40,658 nt of DNA. It comes from Acidovorax sp. CF316. GTDB lineage: Bacteria > Pseudomonadota > Gammaproteobacteria > Burkholderiales > Burkholderiaceae_C. Below the pieces are notes generated by a model. The model saw only the letters and a program-made list of their open reading frames with translations, had not been told where the DNA came from and ran no database searches. The stretch is from NCBI RefSeq assembly GCF_000276605.1, contig NZ_AKJX01000286.1:1-40658 (forward strand), given 5' to 3'. The translations under genes were made by a program, and so were the position numbers. Shown piece by piece: positions 33,345 to 40,658 of this stretch (position 1 is its first letter; each line of letters starts with the position of its first letter).

Positions 33345-33367
33345 TAGATGACATAAAGGAAGTTCAA

Positions 33368-33991
33368 GTGGCACGTTACCTCGGCCCCAAGGCCAAACTC
33401 TCCCGCCGTGAAGGCACCGACCTGTTCCTCAAGAGCGCCCGTCGCTCCATTGCGGACAAGTGCAAGTTCGACTCCAAGCCTGGTCAGCACGGCCGCACCT
33501 CCGGTGCCCGCACGTCCGACTACGGCCTGCAGCTGCGCGAAAAGCAGAAGGTCAAGCGCATGTACGGCATCCTGGAAAAGCAGTTCCGCCGCTACTTCGA
33601 GACCGCTGACAGCCGCAAGGGCAACACCGGTGCCAACCTGCTGTTCCTGCTGGAATCGCGTCTGGACAACGTCGTGTACCGCATGGGCTTCGGCTCCACG
33701 CGTGCAGAAGCCCGCCAGCTGGTGTCGCACTGCGCCATCACGGTGAACGGCAAGCCCGTCAACATCCCTTCGTACCTGGTCAAGGTCGGTGATGTCGTGG
33801 CCGTGCGCGAAAAGTCCAAGAAGCAGAACCGCATCGTCGAAGCACTGCAACTGGCTGCACAGGTCGGTATCCCCGCCTGGGTGGACGTCAATGCCGACAA
33901 GGCAGAAGGCGTGTTCAAGAAGGTGCCTGACCGCGACGAGTTCGGTGCCGACATCAACGAATCGCTGATCGTTGAGTTGTACTCGCGCTAA
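33368..33991 (+). CDS. rpsD: Small-subunit ribosomal protein S4 (uS4)
   Basis: S4 of 207 residues, a primary 16S rRNA binder. Seen: [20 protein letters not shown], the S4 RNA-binding domain [12 protein letters not shown] and [20 protein letters not shown]. The start is GTG at 33368 with AAAGGAAG upstream. It is preceded by a two-hairpin leader and followed by another structured gap before rpoA. Confidence 0.97.
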   Translation: MARYLGPKAKLSRREGTDLFLKSARRSIADKCKFDSKPGQHGRTSGARTSDYGLQLREKQKVKRMYGILEKQFRRYFETADSRKGNTGANLLFLLESRLDNVVYRMGFGSTRAEARQLVSHCAITVNGKPVNIPSYLVKVGDVVAVREKSKKQNRIVEALQLAAQVGIPAWVDVNADKAEGVFKKVPDRDEFGADINESLIVELYSR

Positions 33992-34027
33992 TCGCTAGTT
34001 CGAATCACATTTCGAAAAAACCGTACC

Positions 34028-34086
34028 TGAACCGCGAGGCATCGCGGTTTAGGCGCTTCACCAGCCTTACCGGTGTAACGAGCTGG
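34028..34086 (+). other. Two-hairpin leader before rpoA
   Basis: Hairpin 1 is a 10-bp stem (34028-34037 with 34042-34051; core AACCGCGA / TCGCGGTT, one G-T pair) with a GGCA loop. Hairpin 2 pairs CCAGC (34061-34065) with GCTGG (34082-34086) and inside it TTAC with GTAA around a CGGT loop. Neither has a U-tract, so these are not simple terminators. They lie in a 116-bp gap upstream of rpoA. Confidence 0.55.
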
Positions 34087-34107
34087 GGGTATTGAGAGGA
34101 AGTCTGA

Positions 34108-35100
34108 ATGCAAACCAATTTGCTGAAACCCAAGGCGATCAATGTCGAGCAGCTTGGCCACAACCGTGCCAAGGTCGCGCTGGAGCCGTTCGAGCGTGGC
34201 TATGGCCACACGCTGGGCAACGCCATTCGGCGCGTCCTGCTCTCGTCCATGGTGGGTTACGCAGCGACGGAAGTCACCATTGCAGGCGTTCTGCACGAGT
34301 ACTCGTCCATCGATGGCGTTCAAGAAGATGTGGTCAACATCCTCCTGAACCTCAAGGGCGTGGTGTTCAAGCTGCACAACCGTGACGAAGTCACGTTGAG
34401 CCTGCGCAAGGATGGTGAAGGCGTGGTAACCGCCCGCGACATCCAGACGCCCCACGACGTCGAGATCGTCAACCCCGACCACGTGATCGCCACGCTGTCG
34501 GCTGGCGGCAAGCTGGACATGCAGATCAAGGTGGAGAAGGGCCGCGGCTACGTGCCGGGCAACCTGCGCCGCTATGCCGACGAATCGACCAAGTCGATTG
34601 GCCGCATTGTGCTGGATGCATCGTTCTCCCCCGTGAAGCGCGTAAGCTACACCGTGGAAAGCGCCCGCGTGGAACAGCGCACCGACCTGGACAAGCTGGT
34701 CGTCGAGATCGAGACCAACGGTGCCATCACGGCCGAAGACGCCGTGCGCGCCTCGGCCAAGATCCTCGTGGAACAGCTGGCGGTGTTCGCACAGCTGGAA
34801 GGCGGCGAGCTGGCTGCGTTCGACGCACCTGCAGGCCCGCGCGGCAATGCCACGTTCGATCCGATCCTGCTGCGCCCTGTGGACGAGCTGGAACTGACCG
34901 TGCGTTCCGCCAACTGCCTGAAGGCCGAGAACATCTACTACATCGGTGACCTGATCCAGCGCACCGAGAACGAGCTGCTCAAGACGCCTAACCTGGGTCG
35001 CAAGTCGCTCAACGAAATCAAGGAAGTGCTCGCATCGCGTGGTCTCACGCTGGGCATGAAGCTTGAGAACTGGCCACCAGCCGGTCTGGACAAGCGTTAA
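34108..35100 (+). CDS. rpoA: RNA polymerase alpha subunit
   Basis: Alpha subunit, 330 residues, matching the family. The N-terminal assembly domain ([20 protein letters not shown]), the linker and the C-terminal DNA-binding domain ([38 protein letters not shown]) are complete. GAGAGGAAG precedes the ATG. The last codons overlap the -35 element of a promoter that faces rplQ. Confidence 0.98.
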   Translation: MQTNLLKPKAINVEQLGHNRAKVALEPFERGYGHTLGNAIRRVLLSSMVGYAATEVTIAGVLHEYSSIDGVQEDVVNILLNLKGVVFKLHNRDEVTLSLRKDGEGVVTARDIQTPHDVEIVNPDHVIATLSAGGKLDMQIKVEKGRGYVPGNLRRYADESTKSIGRIVLDASFSPVKRVSYTVESARVEQRTDLDKLVVEIETNGAITAEDAVRASAKILVEQLAVFAQLEGGELAAFDAPAGPRGNATFDPILLRPVDELELTVRSANCLKAENIYYIGDLIQRTENELLKTPNLGRKSLNEIKEVLASRGLTLGMKLENWPPAGLDKR

Positions 35101-35114
35101 ACAAACGCTATAAT
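35086..35114 (+). promoter_or_regulatory. Strong promoter before rplQ
   Basis: CTGGAC (35086-35091, inside the end of rpoA) and a consensus TATAAT (35109-35114) are 17 bp apart. The predicted start near 35121 coincides with the 5' side of the first leader hairpin. Confidence 0.72.
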
Positions 35115-35119
35115 CCCGA

Positions 35120-35208
35120 GTTCCCCAGAAAATGGGGAACCCGAATTAGGGTCCTCCGCAAGGGGGACTTTTCGTTCCTGTAGCAGGGATTCATTTCTGC
35201 GGCAGGAA
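35120..35208 (+). other. Three-hairpin leader region of rplQ
   Basis: Consecutive hairpins: GTTCCCC/GGGGAAC (35120-35126 with 35134-35140); GTCCTCC/GGGGGAC with GCAA loop and U-tract (35151-35168); and TTCCTG..GCAG/CTGC..CAGGAA (35175-35208). They fill most of the 177-bp gap between rpoA and rplQ, directly downstream of a promoter. This looks like a regulatory leader or a short RNA. Confidence 0.55.
35151..35172 (+). terminator. Terminator-like hairpin inside the rplQ leader
   Basis: A 7-bp stem with one G-T pair, a GCAA loop and TTTT immediately after. It could end transcripts from rpoA or attenuate those from the promoter at 35109, whose product would then be about 50 nt long. Confidence 0.6.
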
Positions 35209-35277
35209 ACAGTGCCTCGGACAGTACCTGATACGGCTGGCCCGATTTAATTACATAGACAGTAGAAGGAAAGCACC

Positions 35278-35676
35278 ATGCGCCACGGTCACGGCCTCCG
35301 CAAACTCAATCGCACCAGCTCGCACCGCCTTGCGATGCTGCAGAACATGATGAACTCGCTCATCGAGCACGAAGTCATCAAGACCACCGTTCCCAAGGCC
35401 AAGGAACTGCGCCGCGTGGTCGAACCCATGATCACCCTGGCCAAGGTCGACACCGTCGCCAACCGCCGCCTGGCATTCAATCGCCTGCGCGACCGCGACA
35501 GCGTCACCAAGCTGTTCAACGACCTGGGCCCCCGCTTCAATGCGCGTCCCGGTGGCTACACCCGCATCCTGAAGATGGGTTTCCGCGTTGGCGACAATGC
35601 GCCCATGGCCCTGGTTGAATTGGTCGACCGTGCTGAAGAAAAAACTGAAAATTCTTCGGCCGCAGCCGCTGAATAA
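35278..35676 (+). CDS. rplQ: Large-subunit ribosomal protein L17 (bL17)
   Basis: L17 of 132 residues ([20 protein letters not shown]..., then [20 protein letters not shown] and [20 protein letters not shown]). The Ala/Glu-rich tail is usual. AGAAGGA precedes the ATG. It is the last protein gene of the alpha operon but has its own promoter and a structured leader. Confidence 0.97.
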   Translation: MRHGHGLRKLNRTSSHRLAMLQNMMNSLIEHEVIKTTVPKAKELRRVVEPMITLAKVDTVANRRLAFNRLRDRDSVTKLFNDLGPRFNARPGGYTRILKMGFRVGDNAPMALVELVDRAEEKTENSSAAAAE

Positions 35677-35680
35677 GGTA

Positions 35681-35686
35681 TATAAT
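35681..35686 (+). promoter_or_regulatory. -10 element TATAAT for the initiator tRNA
   Basis: A consensus TATAAT lies 10 bp before the tRNA 5' end and 4 bp after the rplQ stop. No good -35 is seen, so read-through from rplQ may also supply the tRNA. Confidence 0.5.
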
Positions 35687-35696
35687 TCAATCTTGC

Positions 35697-35773
<77 letters not shown>

Positions 35774-35780
35774 ATATTGC

Positions 35781-35809
35781 AAAAAGCCCACTTTCGAGTG
35801 GGCTTTTTT
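35781..35809. terminator. Rho-independent terminator after tRNA-fMet
   Basis: GCCCACT / AGTGGGC with a TTCG tetraloop, flanked by AAAAA upstream and TTTTTT downstream, so it can act on both strands and separates the ribosomal block from the leftward operon. Confidence 0.95.
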
Positions 35810-35908
35810 GTTTTTGGGGTGTTTTCTTGTCCAGGCTGCTCAGGGCCCTGGGTCTGGACCCGGCATCTGAAGGCCTGCCCCTGCGGGGACGGGGCCCGCA
35901 GGCGACAC

Positions 35909-36304
35909 TCACTGGGGATGCTGGTGCCGGAACTCCTGCGTCTTGCCGCCATAGCCATAGGCCGTCGCGCGCACGTCCTGCACATAGATGTAGCTTTCCT
36001 CGTGCAGCTCTCCCAGCAGGCCCTGGAAGGCCGCGAACACCTCGGCGATGTAGCGTGCCTTCTCGGCCTTGGTGTTGGTCTCGTCGACGACCTTGATGTC
36101 GAGGTAGACGCTCTTCTTGCCCTGGGCGGCCAAGCTGCTGCCGCCCACGATCCAGTCCTCGGGGTGCACATAGGAAACGGTCACCGCCGTGATCTGGGGG
36201 TTCTTGCCCAGGATGCGGGTGGTCAGATCGAGCAGCGTGTCCGAGATGCGCTGCGACAGGGCGGCCGAGCGTTCGGCAGAGACTTTGACGTTGATGATGG
36301 GCAT
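35909..36304 (-). CDS. Tautomerase-superfamily protein
   Basis: Protein of 131 residues starting MPIINVKVSAERSAALSQRI, where Pro2 becomes the N-terminal catalytic base after Met removal, the hallmark of the 4-oxalocrotonate tautomerase superfamily. It is about twice the length of the classic 62-residue enzyme and nearer the longer cis-CaaD/MIF-type members. The ATG at 36304 has CAGGAG upstream. It is the last gene of the leftward D-amino-acid operon, separated from the aminoacylase by a 125-bp gap with a strong hairpin. A role in handling enol/keto acids from amino-acid deamination is conceivable but unproven. Confidence 0.8.
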   Translation of the reverse strand: MPIINVKVSAERSAALSQRISDTLLDLTTRILGKNPQITAVTVSYVHPEDWIVGGSSLAAQGKKSVYLDIKVVDETNTKAEKARYIAEVFAAFQGLLGELHEESYIYVQDVRATAYGYGGKTQEFRHQHPQ

Positions 36305-36387
36305 GGAAAACTCCTGGTCAGTGGATGGGTTGGTAGGTGCCTCCACTGTAGTTTTCGACCCGGTTTCCGGACACGGCGCCCGGCGGG

Positions 36388-36419
36388 AAGCGGCTTTGCA
36401 ATGGCTGCAAAGCCCGCTT
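36388..36419. repeat. 13-bp-stem hairpin between aminoacylase and tautomerase genes
   Basis: AAGCGGCTTTGCA (36388-36400) pairs with TGCAAAG and CCGCTT (36406-36419) with one bulged C and a 5-nt loop. It begins 11 bp beyond the aminoacylase stop. There is no U-tract, so it may protect mRNA 3' ends or reduce read-through instead of being a standard terminator. Confidence 0.6.
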
Positions 36420-36429
36420 GGGGCATGCC

Positions 36430-37902
36430 TCAGGCGGGCGGGGTAGCCTGCCGGCGGATGAAGCGCCCGGCACGTGCCCCGGTGGCGCGGCCTTCTGCGG
36501 TGTAGCTCAGCACGCCGTTCACCCAGACCTGCTCGATGCCTTCGCTGAACTGCACGGGCTTTTCGTAGCTCGCGGTATCGCGCACGCGCGCCGGGTCGAA
36601 CACCACCACGTCGGCCATGTGGCCTGCAGCCAGGCGGCCCCGCTCGCCGATGCGAAAGCGCTGCGCCGACAGGCCGGTCATCTTGTGGATGGCCTCTTCG
36701 AGCCGCAGCAGGCCCTTCTCGCGCCAGTAGCAGGCCAGCACGCGCGGGAAGGCGCCCCACAGCCGGGGGTGGGGGCGCTCGTCGTGCGGCAGCCCGTCCG
36801 AGCCGATCATGGACAGGGGGTGCGCAATCACGCGCTCCACATCGTCCTCGCGCATCTGGAAGTAGCAGGCGCCACCGGGTTGCAGCCGGTCGCACGCTGC
36901 CTGTTCGGTCGTGTCCCATTCCCGGGCGATGTCCTTGAGGTAGCGGCCCACCATCTCGGGATGGGGCTGGCTGCCGGTGATCAGGATGTCGATCACACCG
37001 TCGACCAGGTCGGTGCGCAGCACCGTCGAGCCCGCGGTGTAGGGGTACACATCCAGGCTGATGGGCTGGCCCTGGGCGAGTGACTCGATCAGCGGCAGCG
37101 TCTGGCGCGTGCGGCCCCAGTTCGAGGCGCCGGCGCACTTGTGGTGCGACAGCACCAGCGGCAGGCCGGCCTGGCGCGCCGTGAGCGCCGCCTCCTGCAG
37201 CGCCGGCAAAATGCCGGCCAGCTCGTCGCGGATGTGGGTCGCATACACGCCGCCATTGCGCGCGGCCACGCTGGCCAGCTCGGTCAGCTCGGTGAGATCG
37301 GCCGCATAGGCTTCCTTGTAGAACACGCCGGACGACAGGCCCAGCGCGCCCGCATCCATGGCCTCCTGCATGTCGGCGGCCATGGCAGCGCGCTCGCTGG
37401 CCGTGGCCGGGCGTCCCAGTTCGGGCAGGTGGCGCATGCGCAGGGCCGTATGGCCCAGCAGCGCAGCCACGTTCACGCCGGGCTGCGCGGCATCCACGGC
37501 GCGCGCGTAGTCGGCCATGCGCGCGTGGCGGAACTGGCGCTGGCCCAGCAGCGACAGCGGCGCCGCCGGTGCATCCGTCACCATGGGGGCCAGCGAGATG
37601 CCGCAGTTGCCCACGATCACCGTGGTCACGCCCTGCGACAGCTTGGGCAGCATGTCGGGCGCGTCGATGGCGGCCGCATCGTCGTGCGTGTGCACATCGA
37701 TGAAGCCGGGTGCGATCACGCGGTCCGTGCAGTCGATGGTCTGTAGCTCCAGGCCGGCGAACAAGGCCGGGTCGATGGCGCCGGGCGCGGCCAGCGCCAC
37801 GATGCGCTCGCCTGCCAGCAGCAGGTCGCCCACCCATCCGGGGCGGTCGGTGCCGTCGATGATGGTTCCGTTCTTCAGCAGGGTTGCTTGCGTTGCTACC
37901 AT
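36430..37902 (-). CDS. N-acyl-D-amino-acid deacylase (D-aminoacylase)
   Basis: Amidohydrolase of 490 residues that would release D-amino acids from N-acyl-D-amino acids. Zinc and catalytic residues match the structurally known D-aminoacylase: H71-x-H73 (FIDVHTHDD), C100 (IVGNCGISLAP), H221 (YATHIRDE), H251 (LSHHKCAG) and D367 (MIGSDGLPHDERPHPRLWG). The Cys ligand distinguishes this subgroup from dihydroorotase-like enzymes. ATG 37902 overlaps the RpiR-type stop (TGATG), so the two are coupled. It fits with the dehydratase and dipeptide-type transporter upstream in a route for D-amino-acid derivatives. Confidence 0.9.
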   Translation of the reverse strand: MVATQATLLKNGTIIDGTDRPGWVGDLLLAGERIVALAAPGAIDPALFAGLELQTIDCTDRVIAPGFIDVHTHDDAAAIDAPDMLPKLSQGVTTVIVGNCGISLAPMVTDAPAAPLSLLGQRQFRHARMADYARAVDAAQPGVNVAALLGHTALRMRHLPELGRPATASERAAMAADMQEAMDAGALGLSSGVFYKEAYAADLTELTELASVAARNGGVYATHIRDELAGILPALQEAALTARQAGLPLVLSHHKCAGASNWGRTRQTLPLIESLAQGQPISLDVYPYTAGSTVLRTDLVDGVIDILITGSQPHPEMVGRYLKDIAREWDTTEQAACDRLQPGGACYFQMREDDVERVIAHPLSMIGSDGLPHDERPHPRLWGAFPRVLACYWREKGLLRLEEAIHKMTGLSAQRFRIGERGRLAAGHMADVVVFDPARVRDTASYEKPVQFSEGIEQVWVNGVLSYTAEGRATGARAGRFIRRQATPPA

Positions 37903-38867
37903 CAATTGTCTTTCTGGCCCGGCTTGTGCATGCCCGGGCCGTGGTCCATGGCGCCCGAATACTCGGCGCTGTCGAATCCGTGTTTGTGCAAAAGCTGCTT
38001 GAACTGCTGCAGGCCCCGCGTGGCCACCGGCCCCAGCTGCTGCGCCAGGCGCACCATCAGGATCTCGATCACCACCAGGTGGGCCAGGTAGGCCTCGGTG
38101 CCCACGCGCATCACCGCATCCTGCGGCACCGAGACCGCCAGCACCAGGTCGGCCGTCTCGGCCAGCGGCGTACCGGGCTGGGTCAGCGCGATCACCGTGG
38201 CGCCCTGCGAGCGGGCGAAACGCGCCGCCTCCACCGTGTAGGGCATGCGCCCCACATGCGACACGACGAAGGCCACGCCCTCGGGGCCCAGGGTGCTGGC
38301 CGAGACCAGTTGCTGGTGCGCGTCGAAGATCGCGTTGGCCGTGAGGCCCAGGCGGAACAGCCGGCTCTGCAGCTCGCTGGCCGTGAAGGTCGACGCTGCG
38401 CCGACCGAATAGCAGTCGATGCGCCGCGCCTTGGCGAGCTTGGCGGCCACCTGGTCGATCACGTCCACGTCGATGCGCCGGCCCAGCTCGGTCAGCGAGG
38501 AGACAGCCGCATGGATGATCTTGCTGGAGACGTCCTGCGCCGTGTCCTCGGCCAGCACACTGCGGTGCAGGTAGGAGCCCGAGACCGCCAGGTCCTGCGC
38601 CAGCGCCAGCATGAACTCGCGCACCGAGTCGTAGCCGAAGCTGCGGCAGGTGCGTACGATGGTCGGCATGGACACGCCCGCCTGCTGCGCCAGCTGCTCC
38701 ACCGTGGCCGCCACGGCAGCGCGCGGGTCTTCGAGCACGGCACGCACCACGCTGCGCTGCGCCTCGGGCAGGCTGTCCTGGCGCTCGCGCAATTGCTGCA
38801 GCAGGCCCGGCGTGGGGCTGGGCGGCTGGGTGGAGGACGACGGCGAAGGAGGCCGGCTGCTGTTCAT
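37902..38867 (-). CDS. RpiR-family transcriptional regulator with SIS domain
   Basis: Regulator of 321 residues. A Pro/Ser-rich N-terminal stretch precedes an RpiR-type helix-turn-helix (TVEQLAQQAGVSMPTIVRTC, near residues 55-75; then SFGYDSVREFMLAL), and a C-terminal sugar-isomerase (SIS) fold (IDCYSVGAASTFTASELQSR, GVAFVVSHVGRMPYTVEAAR, GATVIALTQPGTPLA). SIS domains bind phosphosugars, but RpiR regulators also occur in amino-acid operons. Its place between the dehydratase and aminoacylase genes suggests it controls this operon. GGAGAA precedes the ATG. Confidence 0.88.
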   Translation of the reverse strand: MNSSRPPSPSSSTQPPSPTPGLLQQLRERQDSLPEAQRSVVRAVLEDPRAAVAATVEQLAQQAGVSMPTIVRTCRSFGYDSVREFMLALAQDLAVSGSYLHRSVLAEDTAQDVSSKIIHAAVSSLTELGRRIDVDVIDQVAAKLAKARRIDCYSVGAASTFTASELQSRLFRLGLTANAIFDAHQQLVSASTLGPEGVAFVVSHVGRMPYTVEAARFARSQGATVIALTQPGTPLAETADLVLAVSVPQDAVMRVGTEAYLAHLVVIEILMVRLAQQLGPVATRGLQQFKQLLHKHGFDSAEYSGAMDHGPGMHKPGQKDN

Positions 38868-38882
38868 GCGCTTCTCCGCGTC

Positions 38883-40172
38883 TCAGAACCGGGTGCTGAT
38901 GGCGCCCGTGATGGCGCCATCGTCTTCCACCAGCGGCATCCAGCGCCACTTGTCGAAGGTGGTGCAGGGGTGCGAGATGCCCAGCGCCACGCGGTCGCCC
39001 ACACGGGGCGCAGCGGCGTCGCCGGCTGCGGCATCGAAGCGCAGGTAGGCATGCTGGTCATTCAAGGCGCTCACGCTCCAGCCGGCCGGGGCGGCCGCCG
39101 CCGTGCGCTCGCCGCGCCGCGCCAGCTGCACCGGGATGGGCATCTCCAGGTCGTAGGAGATGTCGCGGCGCCCGCAGGTCAGCAGGGCCAGGCCCGGCTC
39201 CGGCACCGACTGCACCATGGCCCAGACCGTGAGGGCCGGGCGCAGCGAGGTATCGAGCCCTTCGCGCTGCTCCACGTTCTTGAGGAAGCGCGCGTAGTTG
39301 CCATGGTCGTGCGTCACATAGCAGCCCGAGCGCAGCACGCCCTCCACGGGGCGCGACAGGCCCTGGGCCTGCAGCAGCGGCACCACCAGGTCGAACACGG
39401 CCGAGCCGCCCGCGGTGAGCAGGATGCGGTCCTGTGCGAACAGGTGCCCTGCATCGCAGGCGCGTGCCACCTCCATCACGCGGCGCACCAGGGCCGTCAC
39501 CTCGCGGGCGTCGTGCTCGTTGTCGCAGCGCGCCACGCCGCCCTCATAGCATTCGATGCCATCGAACTGCACGGCCTGCGACGCCGCCAGCGCACGCGCC
39601 AGGGCCAGTGCCTCGTCCAGCGTGCGGCAGCCGGTGCGCTGGCCGGGGATGCCCATCTCCAGCAGCACGTTGAACACACGGGCACTGCCGCGGCGCTGCT
39701 TCCAGTCCTCCACCAGTGCGAGCTGCGCCAGCGAGTCGACAAGGAACCACACCGTGAGATCGGCGTGACGGGCCAGCAGTGCATCGAGCGCATCCAGGTC
39801 GGCATCGCAGACCACCTGGTTGGCGATGATGATGCGGCGCGCACCGGCTTGCACCCCCACCGCGACCTGGAAGGCCGTGGCGAAGGTCAGGCCCCAGGCA
39901 CCGCCCGCCAGCTGCTGTGCAAAGAGCTGGGGCGACATGGTGGTCTTGCCGTGCGGCGCCAGGGCGATGCCCTTGCGCTTGGCAAAATCCTGCATCCAGG
40001 CCAGGTTGTGCGCCAGCGCCGTGCGGCTGAGCACTGCCAGCGGGAAAGCCAGGTCGTCGGCCAGCACATTCCAGCCGCGTGCGGCGATCTCGCTGGCGCG
40101 GCAGGGCGCCGCCGCGATGGGAAAGCTCTTGCTGGTGGCGTCCAGGGTGAAGTCAGTGGTGGTGTTCGTCAT
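38883..40172 (-). CDS. D-serine/D-threonine dehydratase-like PLP enzyme (fold III)
   Basis: PLP enzyme of 429 residues in the alanine-racemase-like fold III group that includes D-serine dehydratase and D-threo-3-hydroxyaspartate dehydratase. The PLP lysine is K76 (LAPHGKTTMSP), and the C-terminal zinc pair of this group is seen as H401 and C403 (GISHPCTTFDKWRW). These support a D-amino-acid deaminase giving a 2-oxo acid and ammonia; exact substrate unknown. The ATG lies 42 bp after the ABC ATPase stop and the gene ends 15 bp before the regulator. Confidence 0.86.
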   Translation of the reverse strand: MTNTTTDFTLDATSKSFPIAAAPCRASEIAARGWNVLADDLAFPLAVLSRTALAHNLAWMQDFAKRKGIALAPHGKTTMSPQLFAQQLAGGAWGLTFATAFQVAVGVQAGARRIIIANQVVCDADLDALDALLARHADLTVWFLVDSLAQLALVEDWKQRRGSARVFNVLLEMGIPGQRTGCRTLDEALALARALAASQAVQFDGIECYEGGVARCDNEHDAREVTALVRRVMEVARACDAGHLFAQDRILLTAGGSAVFDLVVPLLQAQGLSRPVEGVLRSGCYVTHDHGNYARFLKNVEQREGLDTSLRPALTVWAMVQSVPEPGLALLTCGRRDISYDLEMPIPVQLARRGERTAAAAPAGWSVSALNDQHAYLRFDAAAGDAAAPRVGDRVALGISHPCTTFDKWRWMPLVEDDGAITGAISTRF

Positions 40173-40214
40173 GTCGTTTCGTCATGTTGGAGGGACGCAG
40201 CGGGGCTGCGCCGG

Positions 40215-40658
40215 TCAGATGTCGTCGCGCCAGCAGGCCTTCCAGTGCTCGGTGCCCACGGGGCGCAGGGCCATGTCGGCGCTGGCGCATTCGGCCACCG
40301 CATGCGGGCAGCGCGTGCGGAACACGCAGCCCGAGGGCGGATTGGCGGGGCTGGGCAGGTCGCCCTGCAGCAGGGGGATGGTACGCCGCTGCGCCGGGTC
40401 GGGGATGGGGGCCGCGGCCAGCAGGGCGCGCGTGTAGGGATGGGCTGGCCGCGCATACAGCGCGCTGGTGGGCGCGATCTCCATCACGCGGCCCAGGTAC
40501 AGCACCACCACGCGGTCGCACAGGTACTCCACCACGTCCAGGTCGTGCGAGATGAACAGCAAGGTCAGGCCCAGCTGCTGCTTGAGGTCGCCCAGCAGGT
40601 TCACCACCTGCGCCTGGATCGACACGTCCAGCGCCGACAGCGGCTCCCCCCCCCCCCC
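40215..40658 (-). CDS. Dipeptide/oligopeptide ABC transporter ATPase, C-terminal part
   Basis: DppF/OppF-type ATPase, cut at its N-terminal side by the window edge. Seen: the D-loop SALDVSIQAQVVNLL, the H-loop LLFISHDLDVVEYL, and the C-terminal oligo_HPY domain (HPYTRALLAAAPIPDP, then the cysteine cluster GCVFRTRCPHAVAEC). The codons expected for Walker B (DEP) are replaced by a poly-C run at 40646-40658, so the sequence is reliable only up to about 40645. It is probably the last gene of a transporter operon lying outside the window and feeds substrates to the D-amino-acid enzymes downstream (inference). Confidence 0.88.
   Translation of the reverse strand, partial: GGGGEPLSALDVSIQAQVVNLLGDLKQQLGLTLLFISHDLDVVEYLCDRVVVLYLGRVMEIAPTSALYARPAHPYTRALLAAAPIPDPAQRRTIPLLQGDLPSPANPPSGCVFRTRCPHAVAECASADMALRPVGTEHWKACWRDDI
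40646..40658. repeat. 13-base C homopolymer at the window end
   Basis: The last 13 bases are all C and replace expected ATPase codons. This looks like a sequencing or assembly artefact at a contig end, not genomic sequence. Confidence 0.75.

Overview
The window is high-GC, densely packed chromosomal DNA from a betaproteobacterium, most likely of the Comamonadaceae (Acidovorax/Alicycliphilus/Delftia-like). This placement is inferred from protein character and gene content: a recG-oxyR block, an ABC-type glycerol transporter beside glpD, and an spc/alpha ribosomal operon without infA. I found no rRNA, CRISPR array, insertion sequence, prophage or integrase gene.

Layout. (1) 1-8.2 kb: the 5' part of an HD-GYP phosphodiesterase gene (minus), then recG, a YcxB-like membrane protein and oxyR as a tight operon, followed by a lipoprotein M20 metallopeptidase and dps. 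This looks like a peroxide-defence neighbourhood. (2) 7.8-14.2 kb: a lone receiver protein facing a four-gene minus-strand signalling operon whose genes all overlap: a CHASE3-GAF hybrid kinase with three receivers, a CheR-type methyltransferase, a CheB-type methylesterase without receiver, and a receiver-histidine kinase. No chemoreceptor, CheA or CheW is present. (3) 14.4-16.2 kb: ubiA and proC, convergent. (4) 16.2-26.6 kb: a complete glycerol regulon, glpR-glpK leftward and glpSTPQUV-glpD rightward. It imports glycerol, phosphorylates it and oxidises glycerol-3-phosphate into central metabolism. The divergent control region holds 10-bp-spaced direct repeats that suit a DeoR-family operator. 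(5) 26.6-35.8 kb: the spc and alpha ribosomal operons (rplN to rplQ), with secY, rpoA and a 37-residue rpmJ, closed by an initiator tRNA and a strong terminator. (6) 35.9-40.7 kb: a minus-strand operon for D-amino-acid compounds: a dipeptide-type ABC ATPase (cut by the window edge), a D-serine/D-threonine dehydratase-like PLP enzyme, an RpiR-type regulator, an N-acyl-D-aminoacylase and a tautomerase.

The points most worth a second look are: structured non-coding leaders before rpsD, rpoA and rplQ, including a promoter-hairpin-terminator arrangement before rplQ; a Dps whose usual acidic ferroxidase ligand is Met; the complementary degenerate sites of the two glycerol-transporter ATPases; the periodic GlpR operator candidate; and the receptor-less CheB/CheR-kinase operon. 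The last 13 bases are a C homopolymer that replaces expected coding sequence and is probably an assembly artefact.
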